A stretch of DNA of 64,000 bases from Mycolicibacterium boenickei (GTDB taxonomy: Bacteria > Actinomycetota > Actinomycetes > Mycobacteriales > Mycobacteriaceae), in NCBI RefSeq assembly GCF_010731295.1, contig NZ_AP022579.1, positions 5,580,001 to 5,644,000 on the forward strand, given 5' to 3'. Below the pieces are notes generated by a model. That model saw only the letters and a program-made list of their open reading frames with translations. It made no database searches and was not told where the DNA came from. Made by a program: the position numbers and the translations under genes. Numbering within the stretch: position 1 is the stretch's first letter; each line of letters starts with the position of its first letter. Positions 55,507 through 64,000 of the stretch are shown here, in pieces.

Positions 55507-56904
55507 ATGACCAACACCCTGCCGTCCAAGAACGGCACCCCCTCCCGTCCCTCCAGCTCCGGCAAGCAAAGCGCCGTCGGGCTGCACAAGCACAAGCGGA
55601 CAGCGACCGACATCGGGTTGGCGCTGATCACGCCCATCGTCGGCCAGGAGTTCCTGGACCGTTACGGCCTGCGCGACCCGCTCAACCGCGGCCTGAAATA
55701 CGGTGTGAAGCAGGTGTTTTCGACCGCGGGCGCGGCCACCCGGCAGTTCCAGCGGATCCAGAGCCTGGGCAAGGCACCGACGCGGCTGAAGGCCAGCGGA
55801 GCCGACTACTTCGACCTGACGCCCGACCAAGACCAGCAGATGATCGTCGAGACGGTCCAGGAATTCGCGGCCGAGATCCTGCGACCCGCCGCGCACGACG
55901 CCGACGAGGCCGCCACCTACCCGGCGGATCTGATCGCCAAGGCAGCTGAGCTGGGCATCACCGCCGTGAACGTGCCCGAGGACTTCGAGGGCATCGCCGA
56001 GCACCGCAGCACCGTGACCAATGCCCTGGTCGCCGAGGCACTGGCCTACGGCGACATGGGCCTGGCCCTGCCGATCCTGGCGCCCGGTGGCGTCGCCGCG
56101 GCGCTCACCCACTGGGGCAGCGCCGGCCAGCAGGCCACCTACCTCAAGGAATTCGCCGGCGAGAACGTGCCGCAAGCCTGCGTGGCCATCGCAGAGCCGC
56201 ACGCACTGTTCGACCCCACCGCACTCAAGACCACCGCGGTGCGCACCCCCAGCGGCTACCGGCTGTCCGGGGTCAAGTCATTGGTCCCGGCTGCCGCTGA
56301 TGCCGAATTGTTCATCGTGGCAGCACAATTGAACGGCAAGCCGGCGCTGTTCATCGTCGAGGCCTCGTCACCGGGGCTCACGGTCAAGGCCGATCCGAGC
56401 ATGGGCATCCGCGCGGCCGCCCTCGGCCAGGTCGAGCTCGACAACGTGGCCGTGCCGCTTGCCAACCTGTTGGGCGAGGACGGCGCCACCGACCAGGATT
56501 ACAGCGAGGCGATCGCGTTGTCCCGGCTGGGCTGGGCCGCCCTCGCCGTCGGCACCTCGCACGCGGTGCTCGACTACGTCATCCCCTACATCAAGGAACG
56601 CCAGGCATTCGGCGAGCCGATCGCCCACCGCCAGTCGGTCGCCTTCATGGCCGCCAACATCGCCATCGAGCTCGACGGCCTGCGCCTGATCACCTGGCGT
56701 GGCGCGGCCCGCGCCGAGCAGGGCCTGCCGTTCGCCCGCGAGGCGGCACTGGCACGCAAGCTCGGCACCGACAAGGGCATGCAGATCGGCCTGGACGGCG
56801 TGCAGCTGCTGGGCGGTCACGGTTACACCAAGGAACACCCGGTCGAGCGCTGGTACCGCGATCTGCGGGCCATCGGCGTCGCCGAGGGTGTTGTCGTCAT
56901 CTAG
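55507..56904 (+). CDS. fadE24: Acyl-CoA dehydrogenase FadE24
   Basis: 465 residues, longer than a usual acyl-CoA dehydrogenase; about 95 N-terminal residues (GYTSV..LNRGLKYGVKQVF.. region) precede the first conserved helix. The ACAD body has DQQMIVETVQEFAAEILRPAAHDADE, GDMGLALPILAPGGVAAALTHWG, and LDGVQLLGGHGYTKEHPVERWYRDLRAIGVAEGVVV. The C-terminal YRDLRAIG with no EGT reads like the FadE24/FadE23 heterodimer subunit lacking the catalytic Glu. In mycobacteria the pair is isoniazid-inducible (known for Rv3139). It lies 37 bp before fadE23. Confidence 0.93.
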   Translation: MTNTLPSKNGTPSRPSSSGKQSAVGLHKHKRTATDIGLALITPIVGQEFLDRYGLRDPLNRGLKYGVKQVFSTAGAATRQFQRIQSLGKAPTRLKASGADYFDLTPDQDQQMIVETVQEFAAEILRPAAHDADEAATYPADLIAKAAELGITAVNVPEDFEGIAEHRSTVTNALVAEALAYGDMGLALPILAPGGVAAALTHWGSAGQQATYLKEFAGENVPQACVAIAEPHALFDPTALKTTAVRTPSGYRLSGVKSLVPAAADAELFIVAAQLNGKPALFIVEASSPGLTVKADPSMGIRAAALGQVELDNVAVPLANLLGEDGATDQDYSEAIALSRLGWAALAVGTSHAVLDYVIPYIKERQAFGEPIAHRQSVAFMAANIAIELDGLRLITWRGAARAEQGLPFAREAALARKLGTDKGMQIGLDGVQLLGGHGYTKEHPVERWYRDLRAIGVAEGVVVI

Positions 56905-56941
56905 CCCGGCGCCATCCTTTACCTGAGCTGAAAGACTAATC

Positions 56942-58162
56942 ATGGCAATCAATCTAGAAATGCCCCGCAAGCTGCAGGCGGTCATCGAGAAGGGCCATCA
57001 GGGCGCCGCCGAGATGCTTCGCCCGATCTCGCGCAAGTACGACCTCGCCGAGCACGCCTACCCGGTCGAGCTGGACACCCTGGCCACCCTGTTCGAAGGC
57101 ATCTCGAGCGCCAAGACCATCTCGTTCGCGGGCGCCGAGGCGTTCCGTGACGACGCCAACACCAAGGGCGAGAAGGTCACCGTCAACGGTGCCAACATGT
57201 CCGCGCTGCTCAACGCGCTGGAGATCAGCTGGGGCGATGTCGCCCTGCTGCTCTCGGTGCCGCGTCAGGGCCTGGGTAACGCCGCCATCTCCTCGGTGGC
57301 CACACCCGAGCAGCTCGAGCGCCTCGGCAAGGACGTGTGGGCCGCGATGGCCATCACCGAGCCGGGCTTCGGCTCCGACTCGGCGGCCGTCACCACCACC
57401 GCGGCGCTCGACGGCGACGAGTACGTGATCAACGGCGAGAAGATCTTCGTCACCGCGGGTTCGCGGGCCACCCACATCGTGGTGTGGGCGACGCTCGACA
57501 AGTCGTTGGGCCGGGCGGCGATCAAGTCGTTCATCGTGCCGCGCGAGCATCCCGGCGTCACCGTCGAGCGGCTCGAGCACAAGCTCGGCATCAAGGCGTC
57601 CGACACCGCGGTGATCCGCTTCGAGAACGCCCGCATCCCCAAGGACAACCTGCTGGGTGATCCAGAGATCCACGTGGAGAAGGGTTTTGCCGGGGTCATG
57701 GAGACCTTCGACAACACCCGCCCGATCGTGGCGGCCATGGCGGTCGGCATCGCCCGTGCCGCCCTGGAGGACCTGCGCGCAATCCTCACCGAGGCCGGCA
57801 TCGAGATCTCCTACGACAAGCCGGCTCACGCGCAGAGCGCCCCGGCCGCGGAGTTCCTGCGGATGGAGGCCGACTGGGAGGCCGGGTACCTGTTGACCGT
57901 CCGCTCCGCCTGGCAGGCCGACAACAGCATCCCCAACTCCAAGGAAGCCTCGATGGGTAAGGCCAAGGCCGCCCGGGTAGCCAGCGACATCACCCTCAAG
58001 GCCGTCGAAATGGCCGGAACCGTCGGCTATTCCGAGCAGACCCTGCTGGAGAAGTGGGCCCGCGACTCCAAGATCCTCGACATCTTCGAGGGCACGCAGC
58101 AGATCCAGCAGCTGGTGGTCGCCCGCCGCCTGCTCGGCCTGTCCTCCGCCGAATTGAAGTGA
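56942..58162 (+). CDS. fadE23: Acyl-CoA dehydrogenase FadE23
   Basis: 406 residues. AITEPGFGSDSAAVTTTAALDGDEYVINGEKIFVTAGSRATH is the substrate and flavin loop of the ACAD family, KLGIKASDTAVIRFENARIPKDNLLG is the hinge, and the end KILDIFEGTQQIQQLVVARRLLGL has the catalytic Glu in EGT. It should therefore be the active partner of FadE24 in an alpha2beta2-type heteromer acting on a fatty or sterol acyl-CoA. It is 37 bp downstream of fadE24 and followed by a strong terminator, so the operon has two genes under the 28-bp palindrome. Confidence 0.94.
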   Translation: MAINLEMPRKLQAVIEKGHQGAAEMLRPISRKYDLAEHAYPVELDTLATLFEGISSAKTISFAGAEAFRDDANTKGEKVTVNGANMSALLNALEISWGDVALLLSVPRQGLGNAAISSVATPEQLERLGKDVWAAMAITEPGFGSDSAAVTTTAALDGDEYVINGEKIFVTAGSRATHIVVWATLDKSLGRAAIKSFIVPREHPGVTVERLEHKLGIKASDTAVIRFENARIPKDNLLGDPEIHVEKGFAGVMETFDNTRPIVAAMAVGIARAALEDLRAILTEAGIEISYDKPAHAQSAPAAEFLRMEADWEAGYLLTVRSAWQADNSIPNSKEASMGKAKAARVASDITLKAVEMAGTVGYSEQTLLEKWARDSKILDIFEGTQQIQQLVVARRLLGLSSAELK

Positions 58163-58181
58163 AGTAGTTCGTTCGGCGACA

Positions 58182-58229
58182 AGACGCAAAACTGCCTCTT
58201 TCCACTGGGAAAGGGGCAGTTTTGCGTCT
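58182..58229. terminator. Terminator after fadE23, 15-bp outer stem
   Basis: AGACGCAAAACTGCC (58182-58196) pairs exactly with 58215-58229, and the inside also pairs (CTTTCC with GGAAAG). There is no long T tract, but the stem is very stable. It separates the fadE24-fadE23 operon from the next gene. Confidence 0.8.
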
Positions 58230-58251
58230 GCCGGGCCAATAGGGTGACGCC

Positions 58252-59250
58252 ATGGACACATTCCAAGCGCTCGTCGCCCGGCAGGACGGGGACCGCATCG
58301 TCGCGGCGGTCGAGACACTGCAGGCATCCGAACTGCCGCCCGGTGAGGTCACCATCCGGGTCCTGTACAGCAGCGTCAACTTCAAGGACGCACTGGCACT
58401 GACCCCCAAAGGCGGTGTGGTGCGCGAGTATCCGATCGTCCCGGGCATCGACCTGACCGGTGAGGTGGTCAGCTCAGAGTCCGCCGACTTCGTGCCCGGC
58501 GATCTCGTGCTGGCCCACGGCTATCAGATCGGCACCGGCCATCACGGCGGCTACGCCGAATACGTGCGGCTGCCCGCCGACCAGGTCGTCGCCCTGGGCG
58601 CGCTGAGCCCGCGAGAGGGCGCGGCGATCGGCACCGCGGGCTTCACCGCGGCGATGAGCGTTCTCGCGCTTGTCGGCCGGGGTATCAGGCCGCCGCACGG
58701 GCCGATCGTGGTGACGGGGGCGACCGGCGGCGTGGGTTCGGTCAGCGTGGACCTGCTGGCCGCCGCCGGCTACCACGTCGTGGCGTCGACCGGAAAGGCC
58801 GATCAAGCCGATCACCTTCGTTCCCTGGGCGCATCGGAGGTGATCGGCCGGCTCCCTGCCGATCCCGACGCGAAGCCTCGGCCGCTGGGCAAGACACGGT
58901 GGGCGGCAGCGGTGGACTGCGTGGGCGGCGCCACCCTGGCCGAGGTGTTGAGCACCCTCGAATACGGCGGCGCGGTCGCGGCGAGCGGGCTCACCGGCGG
59001 CGCGGCGCTCAACACCACGGTGATGCCGTTCATCCTGCGTGGCGTGGCCCTGCTGGGCATCGATTCGGTGCAGCTGCCCATCGAGCCGCGACGCGAGCTG
59101 TGGGCGCAGCTGGGCGGAGCGCTCAAACCACGCCACCTCGATGAGCTCACCCACGAGGTCGACGTCAAGGATGTCGTCGCGGTGCTCGACGAGGTCCGGG
59201 CAGGGCGGTACTCCGGACGCGCGGTGGTGAAGGTGGCCGGCGGCTTCTGA
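58252..59250 (+). CDS. YhdH/AcuI-type NADPH-dependent enoyl reductase
   Basis: 332 residues of the MDR superfamily, YhdH/YhfP group. The markers are YSSVNFKDALALTPKGGVVREYPIVPGIDLTGEVV, DLVLAHGYQIGTGHHGGYAEYVRL, AIGTAGFTAAMSVLALV and VVTGATGGVGSVSVDLLAAAGYHVVASTGK. Members of this group reduce acryloyl-CoA or similar enones. The place in the block corresponds to fadB4 (Rv3141), but the sequence is nearer YhdH/AcuI, so I leave the symbol open. It follows a terminator and so has its own promoter, perhaps near 58230-58251. Confidence 0.88.
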   Translation: MDTFQALVARQDGDRIVAAVETLQASELPPGEVTIRVLYSSVNFKDALALTPKGGVVREYPIVPGIDLTGEVVSSESADFVPGDLVLAHGYQIGTGHHGGYAEYVRLPADQVVALGALSPREGAAIGTAGFTAAMSVLALVGRGIRPPHGPIVVTGATGGVGSVSVDLLAAAGYHVVASTGKADQADHLRSLGASEVIGRLPADPDAKPRPLGKTRWAAAVDCVGGATLAEVLSTLEYGGAVAASGLTGGAALNTTVMPFILRGVALLGIDSVQLPIEPRRELWAQLGGALKPRHLDELTHEVDVKDVVAVLDEVRAGRYSGRAVVKVAGGF

Positions 59251-59272
59251 CGCGGGGATTACCCGCACATAG

Positions 59273-59313
59273 CGAAATCGCCCAGAACACAAGGTGTTCT
59301 GGGCGATTTCGTT
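59273..59313. terminator. Terminator, 18-bp perfect stem with 3-nt loop
   Basis: CGAAATCGCCCAGAACAC (59273-59290), loop AAG, then its exact complement (59294-59311) and TT. It separates the YhdH-like gene from the convergent Ag85 gene and is able to end both. Confidence 0.85.
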
Positions 59314-59330
59314 ATCGCGTGGGGTTCGGC

Positions 59331-60743
<1,413 letters not shown>

Positions 60744-60761
60744 CCATACTAAAAAGTATGG
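60744..60761. promoter_or_regulatory. Operator CCATACT-AAAA-AGTATGG before the monooxygenase
   Basis: Perfect 7-bp inverted repeat with a 4-bp spacer, 13 bp before the ATG. TATGGT (60757-60762) is a likely -10 overlapping the right arm, so a protein bound here would block transcription. The predicted start gives a very short leader. Confidence 0.7.
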
Positions 60762-60774
60762 TAACTTCCCGGAC

Positions 60775-61941
60775 ATGACCTCGCCCCTGACCACCGACTG
60801 CTGCATCACCGACGAATTCGTCGCGCGACTGGCCGAGCGGGCCGCCGAAGCCGAGGAGTTGCGCAGGCTTCCCGACGCGACGGTGACCGACCTCGTCGAC
60901 TCCGGTTTCACCGAACTCCTGGTGCCCGCGCGGTACGGCGGCCGGCAGGCGGATTTCCCGCAGATCCTGGATCCCGTGCGCCGGATGGCCCACGGCTGCA
61001 CGTCGAGCGCCTGGACCATCGGCTTCCTGGCCCTGCACAACTGGATGCTGTCGCTGTTCGGCGAGCAGGCCCAGGAGGAGGCGTTCGCGCGCAGACCGTT
61101 CCTGGCTCCGGCCCCGCTCGCGCCGACCGGACGCGGACTGCCGGTCGACGGCGGCATCCGCCTGACCGGCAGGTGGTCGTGGGCCACCGGCGTCATGCAC
61201 GGGAACTGGATCATCGTCGCCGCGTTGTGCGGCGCCGACGATGCGCTCTACCCGGCACTGGCGCTGCTACCCATCGGCGATGTGGCCGTGGCCGACGTGT
61301 GGCACACCGACGGCATGCGGGCCACCGGCTCCAACGACGCCATCGCCACCGACGTGTTCGTGCCGGAGCACCGGCTGGTGAAGGTGATCGACATCTATTC
61401 CGGCACGGCTCCCGGTGCCGGATTGCATGACAGTTCCGCCTATCGGTGGCCGATGGTGCCCGCCTTGGCGCTGCTGGCGGCGATGCCCGCCCTGGGCAGC
61501 GCGGAGAGGGTCACCGAGATCTACGCGCAGCGCCTCGGCGAGCGGGTGCTGCCCTATGAAGGAGTCGTACAGAAGGACAAGCCGATCGCCCAGGCGCATC
61601 TGGCCGGCGCCCAGGTGCGGGTGCGCGGGTTGCGCGCCCTGCTGGCCGACACCGTGGGCGAGATCGAGGCCATCGCGGCGGCCGGCGACTCGGTGGCCAA
61701 ACCGGTACGGGCGCAGGCCCGGCTGGCGGCCGCGCACATCGTCAGCGAGTCCAAGGCCGTGATCGCCGACCTGCTGGGCGCGGGCGGGGCGAGCATCCAC
61801 TTCCTGTCCAGTCCGCTGCAGCGGTTCAAACGCGACGTCGACGTCCTGTCCGGTCACGTGGTGTTCGACTACGACACCAGCCGCGAGTTGGCCGGTGCAC
61901 TGGCGCTCGGGATGAAGATCCCCCGGACATCGATGATCTGA
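60775..61941 (+). CDS. ACAD-fold flavin-dependent monooxygenase (HsaA/DszC-like)
   Basis: 388 residues. The ACAD-fold segments are RRLPDATVTDLVDSGFTELLVPARYGGRQADF, GCTSSAWTIGFLALHNWMLSLFG, RLTGRWSWATGVMHGNWIIVAALC and GMRATGSNDAIATDVFVPEHRLV, all typical of the HsaA/DszC/pigment hydroxylase group; the C-terminal KRDVDVLSGHVVFDYDTSRELAG also fits. Such enzymes need reduced flavin from a partner and hydroxylate phenols or oxidise sulfur. The adjacent azoreductase-type gene, 13 bp downstream, could supply reduced flavin, but that is inference. ATG 60775 follows the operator closely. Confidence 0.88.
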   Translation: MTSPLTTDCCITDEFVARLAERAAEAEELRRLPDATVTDLVDSGFTELLVPARYGGRQADFPQILDPVRRMAHGCTSSAWTIGFLALHNWMLSLFGEQAQEEAFARRPFLAPAPLAPTGRGLPVDGGIRLTGRWSWATGVMHGNWIIVAALCGADDALYPALALLPIGDVAVADVWHTDGMRATGSNDAIATDVFVPEHRLVKVIDIYSGTAPGAGLHDSSAYRWPMVPALALLAAMPALGSAERVTEIYAQRLGERVLPYEGVVQKDKPIAQAHLAGAQVRVRGLRALLADTVGEIEAIAAAGDSVAKPVRAQARLAAAHIVSESKAVIADLLGAGGASIHFLSSPLQRFKRDVDVLSGHVVFDYDTSRELAGALALGMKIPRTSMI

Positions 61942-61954
61942 CGGAGCCGATCTG

Positions 61955-62563
61955 ATGAAGACTCTGTGGATCGAGGCCAGCCCCAAAGGGGACGACGCGC
62001 TGTCCTCGCAATTGGCGCAGGCCTATCTGGAAGCCGCCGACGGGGTCGGCGAAGTGGAACGGTTCTCGGTGTGGGACGACGACGTGCTGCGGTTCGGCCG
62101 GGATGCGGCGATCGCGAAGTTCGCGCAGCTGTTCGGCGAATCGATCACCGAGGATCAGCAGGCGGTGTGGCAGGTACTCGGAGAGATCGAGCGGGTACGC
62201 GGCTTCGACCGGCTGGTGGTGTCCTCCCCCATGTGGAATTGGCATGTGCCGCATGCGCTCAAGGCGTGGATCGACATCATCGTCCAACCGGTGGCCAGCT
62301 TCACCCTCAATGAGCGCGGTGAGCACGTGGGCACACTCGGCGAGGGAAAACCGTTGCAGCTCATCCTGACCCGCAGCAGCGCGTACGACGGGCGCCACCC
62401 GGAGCTGCAGGATTTCCAGAAGCCGTATCTGGAGTATGTGTTCGGGATGCTGGGCTACCGCGTCGACACTCTGGTGGTGGAGCCCACCACCAGATGGACA
62501 CCGGCCGAGCGGGAACAGATGCGTGCCGAGGCCATCGAGCGGGCGCGCGCGGCAGGCCGCTGA
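61955..62563 (+). CDS. FMN-dependent NADH:quinone/azo oxidoreductase (AzoR type)
   Basis: 202 residues, flavodoxin-like fold. KTLWIEASPKGDDALSSQLAQAYL is the flavin-phosphate region and VVSSPMWNWHVPHALKAWIDIIV is the AzoR signature (PMYNFxxPxxLKxWID). The C-terminal PELQDFQKPYLEYVFGMLGYRVDTLVVEPTTRW is also typical. It reduces quinones and azo compounds by two electrons with NAD(P)H. Lying 13 bp after the HsaA-like gene, it may protect from or feed the same pathway. GGAG precedes the ATG. Convergent with the isochorismatase gene. Confidence 0.9.
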   Translation: MKTLWIEASPKGDDALSSQLAQAYLEAADGVGEVERFSVWDDDVLRFGRDAAIAKFAQLFGESITEDQQAVWQVLGEIERVRGFDRLVVSSPMWNWHVPHALKAWIDIIVQPVASFTLNERGEHVGTLGEGKPLQLILTRSSAYDGRHPELQDFQKPYLEYVFGMLGYRVDTLVVEPTTRWTPAEREQMRAEAIERARAAGR

Positions 62564-62576
62564 CCGGGAGGCAGGT

Positions 62577-63233
62577 TCACTCAGACTGCTTGAACATCTC
62601 CTTGACATAGGTCACGCCTTGGCCCCACGCACCCAGGTGCTGCCTGATGATCTCGTTGATCGGGCCATAGGTCTCGTCGCGGGCCCAGTCACGCTGGAAC
62701 TCGGAGAGTAGTTGTGCCACCGACACCGGCGTGACACCTGCCTGGATCATGCGCTGGACAGCGGCGTCGTGAGCCGCCTGAGACGAACCGGCCGATGCGT
62801 CGACCACCGCGTAGACGTCGACGCCCTGTTCGTTGGCCGACAACGCAGGCAGCGCCACGCACACCTCGGTCCAGAGACCAGCGATGATCAGTTTCTTGCG
62901 GCCGGTGGCCGCGACCGCGTCCCGGATGCGACCGTCCTGCCAGGCGTTGATGAACGTGCGATCGATGATCCCGTGCCCTGGAAACACCTCGCGTAGCTCG
63001 GGAATCAGGTGCCCGCCAAAGGTTTCGGCGGCGATCGAGGTCAGGATGGTCGGGATCTCGAACAGCCGGGCCAGCTTCGCCAACGTTGTCACGCTGTTCA
63101 CCAGGCTCTGCGGATCCGTTGCACTACGGGCGCCGAAGAGCATCTGCGGCTGATGGTCGATCAGCAGAAGTACCACGTCTTCCTTGGCGATGACAGACGT
63201 GATCTCGCTGTCCTTGAGGTCGGCACTGGCCAT
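62577..63233 (-). CDS. Isochorismatase-fold hydrolase (YcaC-like)
   Basis: 218 residues. The triad of this fold is seen as Asp in VVLLLIDHQPQM, a Lys or nearby residue in the middle, and Cys in IAGLWTEVCVALPALSANEQGVDVYAVVDASAGSS. YcaC and related proteins have IAGLWTEVCV and YVVxDASGG, so it is close to that group. The reaction for YcaC is not fixed; the fold hydrolyses amides or vinyl ethers. ATG 63233 is preceded by AGGAGA; the frame to 63332 lacks support. A VOC-type gene lies upstream on the same strand, 58 bp away. Confidence 0.88.
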   Translation of the reverse strand: MASADLKDSEITSVIAKEDVVLLLIDHQPQMLFGARSATDPQSLVNSVTTLAKLARLFEIPTILTSIAAETFGGHLIPELREVFPGHGIIDRTFINAWQDGRIRDAVAATGRKKLIIAGLWTEVCVALPALSANEQGVDVYAVVDASAGSSQAAHDAAVQRMIQAGVTPVSVAQLLSEFQRDWARDETYGPINEIIRQHLGAWGQGVTYVKEMFKQSE

Positions 63234-63291
63234 GTGGTGTGTCTCCTGTGTTGTCGGGATTGTCAGGAATGATCTTCTCGGGCAGCAGAAC

Positions 63292-64000
63292 TCAGCGCAT
63301 TTGTCCGTCGTGGATCTCGACCACGTATGCACCGGGGAACTGCACGATCGCGCTGTGCCCGTCAGGCGCGGCGTACGGGCCCCACAACACCGTGGCGCCG
63401 CTCGCCTTGGCCTTGTGCAACGTGTCGGCGACGCTCGGAACGGCGATACCCGCCGACTCCCGGCCGAACGGATACGGCAGCTGACCGTCGGTTCCGATGA
63501 CGACCGTGTTCCCGTAGTCCGACGTGGTGACGACCCGGTGGTAGGTCTTGCCCTCGAGACCTATCTGCGCGCCGTCCGCCTTGGCGCTGTCGGACGCCGT
63601 CGTGCCCTGTGTGAAGGCCAGATACGAGTCCAGAAACTGGTTCATGCTGCTTTCCGGTACGTAGATCCGCAGATCTGGCTTCGTGGTCAGCGGTGGGTAG
63701 AGATTCGACGGCAGATCGAACAGGTGCCACAACTGCACGGCATTACCGGCCGGGAACTGGATGACCGCGTCCCGTCCCAACGGATCGTCGAACGGAGCCA
63801 CCAGTACCTGGGCATCCGCGGCCGAGGCCTGTTTGACTCCCTCATCCACATCGGTCACACCCCACCCGGAGACCTCTCGACCGAAGGGATAGGGAATTCC
63901 GGTACTGAAGTCGTACACCGAGAGCGCGGCCACCGGCGACGACAACATGATGGCGGTTGCCTTGCTCGGGTACGGCGTCAGATCGATCCCATTCGCCGGC
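63292..64000 (-). CDS. VOC (glyoxalase/dioxygenase-fold) family protein, 5' truncated
   Basis: The frame runs open to the window edge (reading PANGIDLTPYPSKATAIM before the first internal Met at 63948), so the start is outside. At least 235 residues are seen. Two copies of the fold can be read: YPFGREVSGWGVTDVDEGVKQASAADAQVLVAPFDDPLGRDAVIQFPAGNAVQLWH and YPFGRESAGIAVPSVADTLHKAKASGATVLWGPYAAPDGHSAIVQFPGAYVVEIHD. The His/Glu ends (QLWH, EIHD) are possible metal ligands. VOC proteins include glyoxalases, dioxygenases and resistance proteins. It probably shares an operon with the isochorismatase-fold gene. Confidence 0.8.
   Translation of the reverse strand, partial: PANGIDLTPYPSKATAIMLSSPVAALSVYDFSTGIPYPFGREVSGWGVTDVDEGVKQASAADAQVLVAPFDDPLGRDAVIQFPAGNAVQLWHLFDLPSNLYPPLTTKPDLRIYVPESSMNQFLDSYLAFTQGTTASDSAKADGAQIGLEGKTYHRVVTTSDYGNTVVIGTDGQLPYPFGRESAGIAVPSVADTLHKAKASGATVLWGPYAAPDGHSAIVQFPGAYVVEIHDGQMR

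Overview
The window looks like the chromosome of a rapid-growing, non-tuberculous mycobacterium (Mycolicibacterium type). The evidence is high GC with frequent GTG starts and 1-4 bp gene overlaps, an antigen 85 mycolyltransferase, an MmpL transporter, a secreted AroQ-gamma chorismate mutase, a cutinase-like protein, mycobactin genes with IdeR-type boxes, and a tmRNA tag ADSNQRDYALAA. Gene orders match remembered M. tuberculosis blocks: pgmA-crcB-crcB-DUF190 (Rv3068c-3071), mbtL-M-N-K (Rv1344-1347c), ssrA-smpB-ftsX-ftsE-Rv3103c-Rv3104c-prfB-fprA (Rv3100c-3106), hisN and fadE24-fadE23 (Rv3137-3140). No phage, IS element or CRISPR array was seen, and no broken gene was identified; both ends cut through genes.

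Layout. 0-10 kb: end of a MOSC/ferredoxin-reductase fusion, a TMEM175-like channel divergent from a DUF417 protein with two copies of one operator, two flavin monooxygenases of the luciferase family, a Pth2-like protein, an RCK/TrkA protein divergent from a K+/H+ antiporter, a HAD hydrolase, and an Ala/Lys-rich coiled protein behind a LexA-like box. 10-19.6 kb: tRNA-Ala, MFS transporter, phosphoglucomutase, the two-subunit fluoride channel with a three-repeat DUF190 protein, and the mycobactin acyl-chain genes. 19.6-27 kb: a large LuxR-type ATPase regulator and an amino-sugar PTS locus (nagA-nagB-IIA divergent from IIC-IIB). 27-43 kb: a pair of related small proteins of unknown function, envelope proteins, two TetR-controlled clusters with long palindromes, a DUF4185 protein, a 32-residue peptide gene and an MmpL transporter. 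43-53 kb: an orphan histidine kinase, cutinase-like protein, tmRNA/SmpB, FtsEX, MscS, RF2 and FprA. 53-64 kb: HisN, an HxlR-controlled reductase, fadE24/fadE23 behind a 28-bp palindrome, a YhdH-type reductase, Ag85, and a cluster of a flavin monooxygenase, azoreductase-type flavoprotein, isochorismatase-fold hydrolase and VOC protein.

The strongest new-looking signals are regulatory: a 43-bp palindrome with perfect 20-bp arms (35071-35113), a TetR-type repeat (31582-31613), paired operators (2309-2324, 2426-2441), a 28-bp near-palindrome before fadE24, an inverted repeat over the start region of the orphan kinase, and a LexA-like box before a nucleoid-type protein. Family assignments are from reading motifs by eye; no database search was run.
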